The notes below the pieces were generated by a model. It searched no databases. It had not been told where the DNA came from and saw nothing but the letters and a program-made list of their open reading frames with translations. The translations under genes and the position numbers were made by a program. Positions 17,285 to 25,597 of a DNA stretch of 64,000 nucleotides are shown one piece after another (positions within the stretch are counted from its first letter, which is position 1; the number at the start of each line of letters is the position of its first letter). Source of the stretch: Paracoccaceae bacterium (GTDB taxonomy: Bacteria; Pseudomonadota; Alphaproteobacteria; Rhodobacterales; Rhodobacteraceae); assembly GCA_022843025.1 (NCBI GenBank), contig JALHOL010000001.1:682001-746000 (forward strand), read 5' to 3'.

Positions 17285-18733
17285 CTACTTCCAGCCTTCG
17301 ATCTTGCGATAGAGGGTGGAGGGGGCGAGTTCGAGCATGCGGGCGGCCTTTGGCACCGATCCGTCAAAGCGTTTCAGGGTGGCTTCGATCACCAACCGTT
17401 CAATTTCGGCCAGCGGTTTGCCGATCAGCGCATCCAACGCGGGTTCGGGCGAGGCGGGCGCGCGCAAGGCGGGCGGGGGGGCAAGGCCCGGTTCATCGGC
17501 CACGATATGGGGCAGCATGTCGGGCGTGACGGGGCCGCCTTCGTTCATCACCACGACATGGCGGATCACGTTGAGCACCTGCCGCACATTGCCGGGCCAG
17601 GGCAGGCGGCGGAAGAGCGCGGTCACATCAGGCGAGAGGCCGTCAAAGCGGCGGCCTTCCTCCGTGGCGAAGCGGGAGAGAGCGGCTTCGGCGATTTCGA
17701 TGACATCATCGCCGCGTTCGCGCAGCGGCGGCATGTGGATCGGCACGACATAGAGGCGGTAATACAGGTCTTCGCGGAAGCGGCCACGGCGGACGGCATC
17801 GAGCGGGTCCTGATTGGTGGCGCAGACGATGCGGACGTTCACCTTGCGGGGCCGGGTGGCCCCCACGGGCTGCACGGTGGAGGTTTGCAAGAAGCGCAGC
17901 AGTTTGGTTTGCAGCGCGGGGGCCATTTCGCAGATTTCATCCAGAAACAGCGTGCCGCCATCGGCGGCGGCGGCGGCACCCGGCTTGTCGGAGATGGCGC
18001 CGGTGAAGCTGCCTTTCACATGGCCGAACACTTCGGATTCCAGCAGGTCTTGCGGGATCGCGCCGCAGTTCAATGCGATGAAGGGGCCAGTGGCGCGGGG
18101 GGAATGGTCGTGGACAGCCAGCGCGCACAGCTCTTTGCCGGTGCCGCTTTCGCCGGTGATGAAGACGGTGGCCATGGAGCGGGCGACGGAGCGGATCTTG
18201 GCATGGATGCGGGCCATCGTGTCGGAGGAGCCGACGAAGGCCCCGGTCGTTGCAGGCAAGGCTTGGGCCGGGAGTGTGGCGCTGGGGGGGGCGAGGTCTG
18301 GCGGGGTGAGGTCTGGGGTAGCAGCGAGGGCGGTGCTGGCGGCCGGGGCGCGGCGGGGGGTGCCGCGATTGGCGAGGGCGTTGTCCACTGCGCCAAGGAA
18401 GCGGGTTTCGTCGAAGGGTTTGACAAGGAATTCATGCGCGCCCGCGCGCATCGCCTCGACCGCCTTGTTGATGGAGCCGTTGGCGGTGATGACGATGACA
18501 TTCGCCTCGGGCCGCAGGGTGAGCATTTCCTGCATAAGCTCCAGACCGTCGCGGTCGGGCAGCATCAGATCGAGCAGGACGACCGTGGAACCGCTTTCAA
18601 CGAAGGCGGCCATGCCTTCGGAGGCGGTGCTGGCGCTGCGGACGGCGTGGCCGGCATTGGTGAGGACAGAGCGGTAGACCATCTGAAGCGATGGCGTGTC
18701 TTCGATCAGCAGGAGGGGCGGCACGGTGGTCAT
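17285..18733 (-). CDS. Sigma-54-dependent response regulator (NtrC/LuxO-like)
   Basis: A 482-residue transcription activator. The receiver domain (1-120) has phosphoacceptor Asp55 in LLDLMLPDRDG and the conserved Lys in LVKPFDE. A Pro/Ala linker follows. The AAA+ sigma-54 interaction domain (about 165-395) contains GESGTGKE (Walker A), GSFTGA (sigma-54 contact loop, normally GAFTGA) and GGTLFLDE (Walker B). The C-terminal Fis-type helix-turn-helix (KAARMLELAPSTLYRKIEGW) is complete. The start overlaps the Hpt gene stop (ATGA), so the pair is coupled. No histidine kinase is adjacent. Confidence 0.95.
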   Translation of the reverse strand: MTTVPPLLLIEDTPSLQMVYRSVLTNAGHAVRSASTASEGMAAFVESGSTVVLLDLMLPDRDGLELMQEMLTLRPEANVIVITANGSINKAVEAMRAGAHEFLVKPFDETRFLGAVDNALANRGTPRRAPAASTALAATPDLTPPDLAPPSATLPAQALPATTGAFVGSSDTMARIHAKIRSVARSMATVFITGESGTGKELCALAVHDHSPRATGPFIALNCGAIPQDLLESEVFGHVKGSFTGAISDKPGAAAAADGGTLFLDEICEMAPALQTKLLRFLQTSTVQPVGATRPRKVNVRIVCATNQDPLDAVRRGRFREDLYYRLYVVPIHMPPLRERGDDVIEIAEAALSRFATEEGRRFDGLSPDVTALFRRLPWPGNVRQVLNVIRHVVVMNEGGPVTPDMLPHIVADEPGLAPPPALRAPASPEPALDALIGKPLAEIERLVIEATLKRFDGSVPKAARMLELAPSTLYRKIEGWK

Positions 18734-19167
18734 GCGGCGGCAGTGTCGGTGGATGTGTCGGGGGATGTGCCCGTGGATGTTTTGGGGGTTTGTTCGGTGG
18801 CGTGATCGGGCGGCAGGCGGGCGGCGAGCAGGGCGATGAGGGCGGTAAGGTCTGCCATCAGCGGCCCTGAGAGCGTGGTGATGCGGTCAGCATCTTCATC
18901 ATGGGCGGCGGCGTTCAGGTCGACGGCCAGCCCGTGCAGGCGCATCGCGCCGATGGTGCCGGCAAGCGAGATCAGGACATGGGTCTGGGCGCGGATCGTG
19001 GTGCTGTCGGCCCCGGTGATGGCGGGGGCGATCTGCGCGGCGGTGGCGGCAAGGTCGATATGCATCTGGTGCAGGATGCGCAGGGCCGTGTCCGGACCGG
19101 CCATGACAAGGATGTCGCGCAGCGCGGTGCTGTCGCCCAGAATGCCAAGGGGATCGTCCGCAGTCAT
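18730..19167 (-). CDS. Hpt-domain phosphotransfer protein
   Basis: A 145-residue protein. QTHVLISLAGTIGAMRLHGL (about 61-80) fits the Hpt pattern with His63 as phosphoacceptor, although the usual Lys after H-x-L is replaced. The helical layout is that of a four-helix bundle; the C-terminal tail is Thr/Asp-rich and probably disordered. ATG 19167 is chosen; upstream in-frame residues are basic and unlike coding sequence. It is translationally coupled to the downstream sigma-54 regulator, resembling the LuxU-LuxO arrangement of Vibrio. The donor kinase must be elsewhere. Confidence 0.75.
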   Translation of the reverse strand: MTADDPLGILGDSTALRDILVMAGPDTALRILHQMHIDLAATAAQIAPAITGADSTTIRAQTHVLISLAGTIGAMRLHGLAVDLNAAAHDEDADRITTLSGPLMADLTALIALLAARLPPDHATEQTPKTSTGTSPDTSTDTAAA

Positions 19168-19296
19168 GCGGACCTGCCTGGCGCGGCGGGGTGTCGGCAG
19201 GGGGCGTGGGCGGGCGCGGTTTTCATGGCGCAAGACTAGCCACGCGCGGCGGCTTGTCCAGTGCGCCAAAAAGGCAGGTCCGCGCCTTGGCAGAGA

Positions 19297-21189
19297 TCAG
19301 CGCGCGGCGAGGCCGAGGCTTTGCAGCGCGGTGCGAATCTCATCCAGAATGGCGGGGTCGTCGATGGTGGCGGGCATCTTGTATTCCTGCCCGTCGGCGA
19401 TTTTCACCATGGTGCCGCGCAGGATTTTCCCCGAACGCGTCTTGGGCAGGCGGTCCACCACGACGGCGCGTTTGAAATCGGCGACGGGGCCGATCTTTTC
19501 GCGCATCAGGGTGACGCATTCCTTGACGATATCGGCGGCAGGGCGGTCGCAACCCTTGTTCAGGCAGAGAAAGCCCAGCGGGGATTGGCCCTTGAGATCG
19601 TCCGACACGCCGATCACGGCGCATTCGGCGACGTCGGGGTGGAAACCCAGCACCTCTTCCATCGCGCCGGTGGACAGGCGGTGGCCTGCGACGTTGATGA
19701 CGTCGTCGGTGCGGGCCATGATGTAGAGATAGCCGTCTTCATCCACATAGCCCGCATCGCCGGTTTCATAGAAGCCGGGGAAATGGGCGAGGTAGGATTT
19801 GCGGAAGCGGTCTTCGGCGTTCCACAAGGTGGGCAGGGTGCCGGGGGGCAGGGGCAGCTTGATGGCGATGGCGCCAAGCTGGCCAGGGGCGACGGGGTGG
19901 CCGCCTTCATCCAGGACCTGCACGTCAAAGCCGGGCATGGCGACGGACGGGGAGCCCACTTTGATGGGAAGGTGTTCGATGCCAAGGGGATTGGCCGCGA
20001 TGGCATAGCCGGTTTCCGTCTGCCACCAGTGATCGACGACCGGCACGTTCAGATGGCGGCCTGCCCAGTTGACAGTGTCGGGATCGGCGCGTTCCCCGGC
20101 GAGGTAGAGCGCTTGCAGGTTCGACAGATCGTAATCCTTGACCAGATGGCCTTCGGGATCGTCGCGTTTGATGGCGCGCAATGCGGTGGGGGCGGTGAAA
20201 AAGGCGCGGACCTTGTGTTCCGCGATCACCCGCCAGAAAGCGCCAGCATCGGGGGTGCCGACGGGTTTGCCTTCATAGACGATGGAGGTGCAGCCCGCGA
20301 TGAGGGGGGCGTAGCAGATATAGCTGTGGCCCACGACCCAGCCGACATCGGAGGCGGCCCAGAACACATCGCCGGGGCCGCAATCGTAGATGGCGCGCAT
20401 CGTCCATGCCAGCGCCACGAGATGGCCTGCGGTGGGGCGGACCACGCCCTTGGGCGCGCCGGTGGTGCCTGAGGTATAGAGGATATAGGCGGGGTGGTTG
20501 CCCTCAACCGGGAGGCAATCGGCGGGTTCGACGCCGTATTGGAAAGAGTGCCAAGCCACGTCGCGGCCTTCGATGAGCTTGGCCACTTCCTGTTCGCGTT
20601 GCAGGATCACGCAGAAATCGGGCTTGTGGGTGGCCATGTCGATGGCGGCATCCAGCAGCGGTTTGTAATGCACGACGCGGGTGGGTTCGATGCCGCAGCT
20701 TGCCGCGATGATGGCCTTGGGGGTGCAGTCATCGATGCGGACAGCGAGTTCGTTGGCCGCGAAGCCGCCGAAGACCACGGAATGGATGGCGCCGATGCGG
20801 CCACAGGCGAGCATGGCCTCCAACGCCTCGGGGACCATGGGCATATAGATGATGACGCGGTCGCCTTTTTCCACGCCCTTGGCGCGCAGGGCACCGGCGA
20901 GGCGGGCGACGCGGTCCTGCAATTCGGCATAGGTGATGGTGTGTTTCGTGCCGGTGACCGGGCTGTCATGGATGATGGCGGGCTGCGCGCCGCGACCGGC
21001 GAGGACGTGGCGATCGACCGCGTTCCAGCAGGTGTTCACGCGGGCATCGGTGAACCATTCGTAAAGCGGCGCACGCGAGGCGTTGAGCGCGGTTTGCGGG
21101 CGTTCGACCCAATCAATCGCGCCTGCGGCGTTCAGCCAATAGCCTTCGGGATCGGCTTTCCATTTCGCATAGAGTTCCCGGTATGCCAT
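19297..21189 (-). CDS. prpE: Propionyl-CoA synthetase (acetyl-CoA synthetase family)
   Basis: Activates propionate (and probably other short acids) to the CoA ester via an acyl-adenylate. It has 630 residues. The ACS N-terminal domain (YRELYAKWKADPEGYWLNAA) is followed by the adenylation core with YTSGTTGAPKGV (about 242-253), WWQTETG (about 385) and ETGDAG. The C-terminal domain carries the catalytic lysine in TRSGKILRG (about 590). ATG 21189 is supported by GGAGGAGG upstream. TTTGCAAA-like operators lie 100-185 bases upstream, typical of acyl-CoA-responsive regulation of propionate genes in this family. mce at 49.8 kb belongs to the same pathway. Confidence 0.93.
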   Translation of the reverse strand: MAYRELYAKWKADPEGYWLNAAGAIDWVERPQTALNASRAPLYEWFTDARVNTCWNAVDRHVLAGRGAQPAIIHDSPVTGTKHTITYAELQDRVARLAGALRAKGVEKGDRVIIYMPMVPEALEAMLACGRIGAIHSVVFGGFAANELAVRIDDCTPKAIIAASCGIEPTRVVHYKPLLDAAIDMATHKPDFCVILQREQEVAKLIEGRDVAWHSFQYGVEPADCLPVEGNHPAYILYTSGTTGAPKGVVRPTAGHLVALAWTMRAIYDCGPGDVFWAASDVGWVVGHSYICYAPLIAGCTSIVYEGKPVGTPDAGAFWRVIAEHKVRAFFTAPTALRAIKRDDPEGHLVKDYDLSNLQALYLAGERADPDTVNWAGRHLNVPVVDHWWQTETGYAIAANPLGIEHLPIKVGSPSVAMPGFDVQVLDEGGHPVAPGQLGAIAIKLPLPPGTLPTLWNAEDRFRKSYLAHFPGFYETGDAGYVDEDGYLYIMARTDDVINVAGHRLSTGAMEEVLGFHPDVAECAVIGVSDDLKGQSPLGFLCLNKGCDRPAADIVKECVTLMREKIGPVADFKRAVVVDRLPKTRSGKILRGTMVKIADGQEYKMPATIDDPAILDEIRTALQSLGLAAR

Positions 21190-21284
21190 TGTATGCCCTC
21201 CTCCACGAGTTGGCATTTGTTACGCGACACGGGGCCTTTGACGCAACGCTGTTACCGTGAACATGGGCGGGGTGCGGCAATTTG

Positions 21285-21373
21285 TTTGCAGAATATTGCA
21301 AGGTTGGTCTGCAAATTTTTGCAAACCGGGCGGAGCTTCGCGGATTGCGGTTAAGTGCAGAAGGGTTTGCAAA
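21285..21373. promoter_or_regulatory. Cluster of TTTGCAAA-like operators upstream of prpE
   Basis: Five octamers close to TTTGCAAA occur: 21285-21292, 21295-21302, 21308-21315, 21318-21325 (perfect) and 21366-21373 (perfect). The first four form two pairs with 2-base spacers. The ScfR/PccR-type short-chain acyl-CoA regulators of Rhodobacteraceae are known to use paired TTTGCAAA-type sites at propionate genes. The position upstream of prpE fits. No gene occupies the 320-base region 21190-21509. Confidence 0.65.
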
Positions 21374-21470
21374 GTTTGGGGCGACTCACCCAAGGTGCGC
21401 CGGCCCCTCCCCCCTGACGAAAGGGGAGAGGGGTGCAGGGTTCCCGGCGTGCCGTGTCGGCGCGGGCGGA

Positions 21471-21494
21471 TTTGGGTATTTGGCCCAAGGTGAG
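21471..21494 (-). repeat. Dispersed intergenic repeat, core GGGTATTT-CAAG (module B)
   Basis: TTTGGGTATTTGGCCCAAGG at 21471-21490 followed by TGAG. The same core, in either orientation, recurs at about 25042, 32134, 35635, 50542, 50581, 52151, 56135, 58431 and 58464. It lies in the gap between maeB and prpE. Confidence 0.7.
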
Positions 21495-21509
21495 GGGGCG
21501 AAGGTGCCC

Positions 21510-23804
21510 TTATCCGTAATGGGTGACCGGGGTTCCGGCGAGTGCCGAGATGTTGAGCAAACCCCTCGCGGTGATGGAGTTCGTTACGATATGGGCCTTG
21601 TTGCCCATGCCCATCAGGATCGGCCCGACCTCCAGACCGTTGGCCTTCATCTTGAGGATGTTGCGCGTGGCGGCGGCGGCATCGGTGGAGGCGAAGACCA
21701 GGACGTTGGCCGGACCTTCCATGCGGGAGTTGGGCAGCAGCCTGTCGCGCAGGGATTGATCGAGCGCCGAGTCCACGTTCATTTCGCCCTCATAGCAGAA
21801 GTCGGGTTCGCGGGCGTCGAGCAGTTCCAGCGCGGCGCGCATCCGCAGAGAGGCGGAATTGTCCATATTGCCGAACTGGCTTTGCGTGCAGAGCGCGATC
21901 TTGGGTGTTAGGCCAAAGCGGCGCACATGGCGGGCGGCGCCGATCACGGTTTCCATGATGTGCTGCGGGGTGGGTTCGGGGTTGACCTGCGTGTCAGCGA
22001 TGAACAGCGGGCCGTCTTCGAGGATCATCAGCGAGAGCGCGCCGACGGGGTGGAGGCCATCGCGGGCCAGCACCTGACGGATATAGTTCAGGTGCCAGTG
22101 GTATTGGCCGAAGGTGCCGCAGATCATGCTGTCAGCTTCGCCGCGATGCACCATGATGGCGGCGATGGCGGTGGTATTGGTGCGCATCACGGCGCGGGCG
22201 ATATCGGGCGAGACGCCGCGACGGGCCATCAGATCGTGATAGGTGCCCCAGTAATCGCGGTAGCGGGGATCGTTTTCCGGGTTCACCAGATGGACATCGA
22301 CGCCGGGCCGGATGGGAAGGCCTGCGCGTTCGCAGCGGGATTCCACCACATCGGGACGGCCGATGAGGATGGGGATGTCGTTGGTTTCTTCCATCATCGC
22401 GTGGGCGGCGCGCAGGACGCGTTCATCTTCGCCTTCGGCAAAGACGATGGTGCGGGCGGCGACCTTTGACGCCTCGAACACCGGGCGCATGATGAGGGCG
22501 GATTTGAAGACCGACCCGTCCAGCCCGCGCTTGTAGGCATCAAGGTCTGTGATGGGGCGGGTGGCGACGCCGCTTTCCATCGCGGCCTTGGCGACCGCGC
22601 TGGCGACCACGCCGATCAGGCGGGGGTCAAAGGGTTTGGGGATCAGGTAATCGGCCCCGAAGGACAGCTTTTCCGCGCTGTAGGCCGCCGCCGCCTCGGC
22701 GCTGGTGGTGGCGCGGGCAAGGGCGGCGATGCCTTCGATGCAGGCAATCTCCATCCGCTTGTTGATTTCCGTGGCCCCTACATCCAGCGCGCCGCGGAAG
22801 ATGAAGGGAAAGCACAGGACGTTGTTGACCTGATTGGGAAAGTCCGACCGGCCGGTGGCGATGATCGCATCCGGGGCCACGGCGCGGACCTGATCGGGCA
22901 GAATTTCGGGCGTGGGGTTGGCAAGGGCAAAGACGATGGGGCGAGGGGCCATCTTGGCCACCATATCCGCCGTCAGCACGCCGGGCCCGGACAGGCCGAG
23001 GAACAGGTCGGCCCCTGCAATCACATCCGCCAGCGTGGCGGGGGTGGTGCCTTGGGCATATTCCTCTTTCTGGGCGGTCATCTGATCGGCGCGGCCCTTG
23101 TAGACCAGACCCGCCAGATCACAGAGCCAGACGTTTTCGCGTTTGACGCCAAGGTTCAGCAGCATGTTCAGGCAGGCGATGCCCGCAGCGCCGCCACCGG
23201 TGGAGACGACCTTGATATCCTCGACCTTCTTTCCGGCAACGATCAGCGCATTGGTGGCGGCGGCCCCCACGACGATGGCGGTGCCGTGCTGATCATCGTG
23301 GAAGACGGGGATACTCATCCGCTCGCGGCAGAGCTTTTCGACGATGAAGCAATCGGGGGCCTTGATATCTTCAAGGTTGATCGCACCAAAGGTGGGTTCC
23401 AGCGCGCAGACGATATCGGCCAGCTTGACGGGGTCAGGTTCGTTCAGTTCGATATCGAAACAGTCGATATTGGCAAATTTTTTGAACAGAACCGCCTTGC
23501 CCTCCATCACCGGCTTTGATGCCAGCGCACCGATATTGCCAAGGCCCAGCACGGCCGTGCCGTTGGTGACGACAGCCACAAGGTTCCCGCGCGAGGTGTA
23601 GCGCGAGGCGGTGGCGGGGTCGGCCTTGATCTCAAGGCAGGCTTCGGCCACGCCGGGGGAATAGGCGCGCGACAGGTCGCGGCCATTGGCGAGCGGCTTG
23701 GTGGCGCGGATCTCCAGCTTACCGGGCTTGGGGAATTCGTGGTAATCCAGTGCCGCCTGACGCGCGTTTTCCTGCCGCCCATCGCCTTTGACGTGATCTT
23801 CCAT
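21510..23804 (-). CDS. maeB: NADP-dependent malic enzyme with C-terminal phosphotransacetylase-like domain
   Basis: Oxidatively decarboxylates malate to pyruvate with NADP. It has 764 residues, the length of the fused MaeB type. The malic enzyme domain (about 1-430) shows [15 protein letters not shown], the [10 protein letters not shown] motif and a [14 protein letters not shown] nucleotide-binding loop. The C-terminal ~330 residues (from about 440, [20 protein letters not shown]) are a phosphotransacetylase-like domain, which is regulatory rather than catalytic in studied homologues. ATG 23804 is chosen with GGAGG upstream; the longer frame to 24026 runs into the divergent gene. Confidence 0.96.
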   Translation of the reverse strand: MEDHVKGDGRQENARQAALDYHEFPKPGKLEIRATKPLANGRDLSRAYSPGVAEACLEIKADPATASRYTSRGNLVAVVTNGTAVLGLGNIGALASKPVMEGKAVLFKKFANIDCFDIELNEPDPVKLADIVCALEPTFGAINLEDIKAPDCFIVEKLCRERMSIPVFHDDQHGTAIVVGAAATNALIVAGKKVEDIKVVSTGGGAAGIACLNMLLNLGVKRENVWLCDLAGLVYKGRADQMTAQKEEYAQGTTPATLADVIAGADLFLGLSGPGVLTADMVAKMAPRPIVFALANPTPEILPDQVRAVAPDAIIATGRSDFPNQVNNVLCFPFIFRGALDVGATEINKRMEIACIEGIAALARATTSAEAAAAYSAEKLSFGADYLIPKPFDPRLIGVVASAVAKAAMESGVATRPITDLDAYKRGLDGSVFKSALIMRPVFEASKVAARTIVFAEGEDERVLRAAHAMMEETNDIPILIGRPDVVESRCERAGLPIRPGVDVHLVNPENDPRYRDYWGTYHDLMARRGVSPDIARAVMRTNTTAIAAIMVHRGEADSMICGTFGQYHWHLNYIRQVLARDGLHPVGALSLMILEDGPLFIADTQVNPEPTPQHIMETVIGAARHVRRFGLTPKIALCTQSQFGNMDNSASLRMRAALELLDAREPDFCYEGEMNVDSALDQSLRDRLLPNSRMEGPANVLVFASTDAAAATRNILKMKANGLEVGPILMGMGNKAHIVTNSITARGLLNISALAGTPVTHYG

Positions 23805-23822
23805 CGCCCCCTCCGCCGTTTT

Positions 23823-23836
23823 GTTTAACGTTAAAC
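23823..23836. promoter_or_regulatory. Perfect 14-bp palindrome GTTTAACGTTAAAC, candidate operator
   Basis: A perfect palindrome in the divergent region between maeB (19 bases upstream of its start) and the VOC-cupin gene. Its position would let a dimeric repressor block either promoter. The regulator is not identified. Confidence 0.5.
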
Positions 23837-23943
23837 TACTTTTCGCCAAACCATTTGCTGTTCTTTCCAATAGGCGTTTTCTGCCCGTCTTGCAAATCCC
23901 CGGAAAGCGCGACCATTCTGCCCGGAACAGAGCGGAGGGCGAG

Positions 23944-25038
23944 ATGTTTGAAGTCAAAGGCGAAACGCGGGCAGAGATGCGCCTGCCGACGCAGGAGTTG
24001 CGCGACGATCTGCCGTTCTGGACCAAGAAACTGGGGTTCCGGCTGGATATGATCTATCCCGCCGACAACCCGGAAGTGGCGGTGCTGTCGGGGTATGGCC
24101 TTCGGCTGCGGATCCAGAAGGGCGCGACAGAGCATCCCGGAACGGTGCGGATCCTGACGGATGAGGAGGGGTTCGCCGGGGGCGAGACGCTTTTGATCGC
24201 GCCCAATGGCACGCGGGTCGAGATCGACAAGGCCAACCCGCCGCTGGTGTTGCCGCCGACGGAACATGCCTTCGTCGTGCGGCGGCTGGCGGATCAGGCG
24301 CCGTGGATCATTGGCCGGGCTGGGATGGAATATCGCGATCTGGTGCCCAGCCGTCTGGGCGGTGCGATGATTGCCAGCCATATCCGCATCCCCGATGGCG
24401 GGCCCGTGCCGGACATGGTGCATTTCCACCGGGTGGGTTTTCAGCTGATCTTCTGCATCAGCGGCTGGGTCGATGTGGTGTATGAGGATCAGGGGCCACC
24501 GATCCGTCTGACAGCGGGGGATTGCTTCATCCAGCCACCCGAGATTCGCCACCGCGTGCTGCATGCCAGCGACGGGATCGAGGTGATCGAAATCGGCGTT
24601 CCCGCCGAACATGTGACCGAGATCGACCATGACATGGAATTGCCGACGCCGCATCTGCGCCCCGAACGGGAATGGCAGGGGCAGCGCTTCGTCTATGATC
24701 AGGGGGCAAAAGGGGAGTTTCGCCCCTTCCGCCTGCCGGGATTTGTGGCGCGCGATACCACCGTCCATGGGGCGACGCAGGGGGTGGCCTCGGTCATGGT
24801 GGCGCGGCCCGATGGCGGGGCGACCGCCTGGACGAAACATCAGGGGGACATCCTGTTCACCTTTGTGATGAAGGGCAGCTTCACGTTGGAGGGAGAGGGG
24901 AAAGAGCCCTTCGCCCTGTCGCCGGGCGATGCCTTTGTGATCCCGCCGGGAATGGCCACGCGCTACGGCGATCCGTCGCCGGATCTGGAATTGCTGGAGG
25001 TAACCCTGCCGGGGAACCCGGAGACGAAGGTGATCTAG
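23944..25038 (+). CDS. VOC-cupin fusion protein, possible dioxygenase-like enzyme
   Basis: A 364-residue protein. The first ~100 residues look like half a glyoxalase/VOC domain (LPFWTKKLGFRLDMIYPADN, VLSGYGLRLRIQKG). Two cupin domains follow (about 155-225 and 280-350). The first holds MVHFHRVGFQLIFCISG and later HRVLH, giving several His candidate metal ligands; the second has TKHQGDILFTFVMKGSF and DAFVIPPGM. The combination suggests a metal-dependent enzyme or sensor of small organic acids, but the substrate is unknown. ATG 23944 follows GGAGGGCG. It is divergent from maeB and may share its operator. Confidence 0.65.
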   Translation: MFEVKGETRAEMRLPTQELRDDLPFWTKKLGFRLDMIYPADNPEVAVLSGYGLRLRIQKGATEHPGTVRILTDEEGFAGGETLLIAPNGTRVEIDKANPPLVLPPTEHAFVVRRLADQAPWIIGRAGMEYRDLVPSRLGGAMIASHIRIPDGGPVPDMVHFHRVGFQLIFCISGWVDVVYEDQGPPIRLTAGDCFIQPPEIRHRVLHASDGIEVIEIGVPAEHVTEIDHDMELPTPHLRPEREWQGQRFVYDQGAKGEFRPFRLPGFVARDTTVHGATQGVASVMVARPDGGATAWTKHQGDILFTFVMKGSFTLEGEGKEPFALSPGDAFVIPPGMATRYGDPSPDLELLEVTLPGNPETKVI

Positions 25039-25041
25039 GCT

Positions 25042-25128
25042 TTCATCTTGGCCCAAATACCCTGCGGGGGGTGAGCCGCGCAGCGGCGAGGGGGGCGCAA
25101 AGCCCCCCTGATTTTTCGCAGAAAAATC
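25042..25128 (+). repeat. Intergenic repeat half-element with two hairpins
   Basis: TTCATCTTGGCCCAAATACC (25042-25061) starts a module B copy. It is followed by GGGGGGC (from about 25090) pairing with GCCCCCC and then GATTTTTC (25110-25117) pairing with GAAAAATC (25121-25128). The unit follows the VOC-cupin stop and precedes cdd. The C/G hairpin recurs after the copy at 32134. Confidence 0.65.
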
Positions 25129-25199
25129 GTGTGCCTTGCCAATCCCGCGCAGGGCTTCCAGACTGTGACCAGATGGTCAGAATTCCACGAGGTGCGCCG

Positions 25200-25592
25200 A
25201 TGTCCCTGCTTCTTGCTGCCACAGAGGTTCGTGAAAAGGCCTATGCGCCCTATTCCCGGTTCAAGGTGGGCGCGGCGCTGCGCACGACCAGCGGGGCGGT
25301 CTTTGTCGGCTGCAATGTGGAGAATGTGGCCTATCCCGAAGGCACCTGCGCCGAGGCGGGGGCGATTGCCGCCATGGTGGCGGGCGGCGAGACGCGGATT
25401 GCCGAGGTGGTGGTGATCGCCGACAGCCCCGAACCGGTGCCGCCCTGTGGCGGGTGCCGGCAGAAGATCGCGGAGTTTGCGGCGCAGGATGTGCAGGTCA
25501 CGCTCTGCACCACGGATGGGAAGGCCCGCGTGATGACAGTGGCCGAGTTGTTGCCCGGCGTGTTCACCGCCGCGCATATGGACCGGGTTTGA
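25200..25592 (+). CDS. cdd: Cytidine deaminase
   Basis: Hydrolytically deaminates cytidine and deoxycytidine to uridine and deoxyuridine. It has 130 residues, the homotetrameric small form. Zinc-site signatures are the TCAEAGAI motif (C-A-E, about 49-56) and PCGGCRQ (about 81-87), both intact. The N-terminal YAPYSRFKVGAAL is the family substrate-binding segment. It is the first gene of a salvage operon; deoA begins 5 bases after its stop. Confidence 0.96.
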   Translation: MSLLLAATEVREKAYAPYSRFKVGAALRTTSGAVFVGCNVENVAYPEGTCAEAGAIAAMVAGGETRIAEVVVIADSPEPVPPCGGCRQKIAEFAAQDVQVTLCTTDGKARVMTVAELLPGVFTAAHMDRV

Positions 25593-25597
25593 CGGGC

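Noticed and set aside
17246-18805. A 519-residue open frame antisense to the sigma-54 regulator
   Set aside because: Gly/His/Asp-rich low-complexity translation typical of antisense frames in GC-rich genes; the minus strand has clear functional motifs.
23805-24026. Longer N-terminus for maeB
   Set aside because: The 74-residue extension is antisense to the start of the VOC-cupin gene and crosses the intergenic palindrome; ATG 23804 has a good ribosome-binding site.
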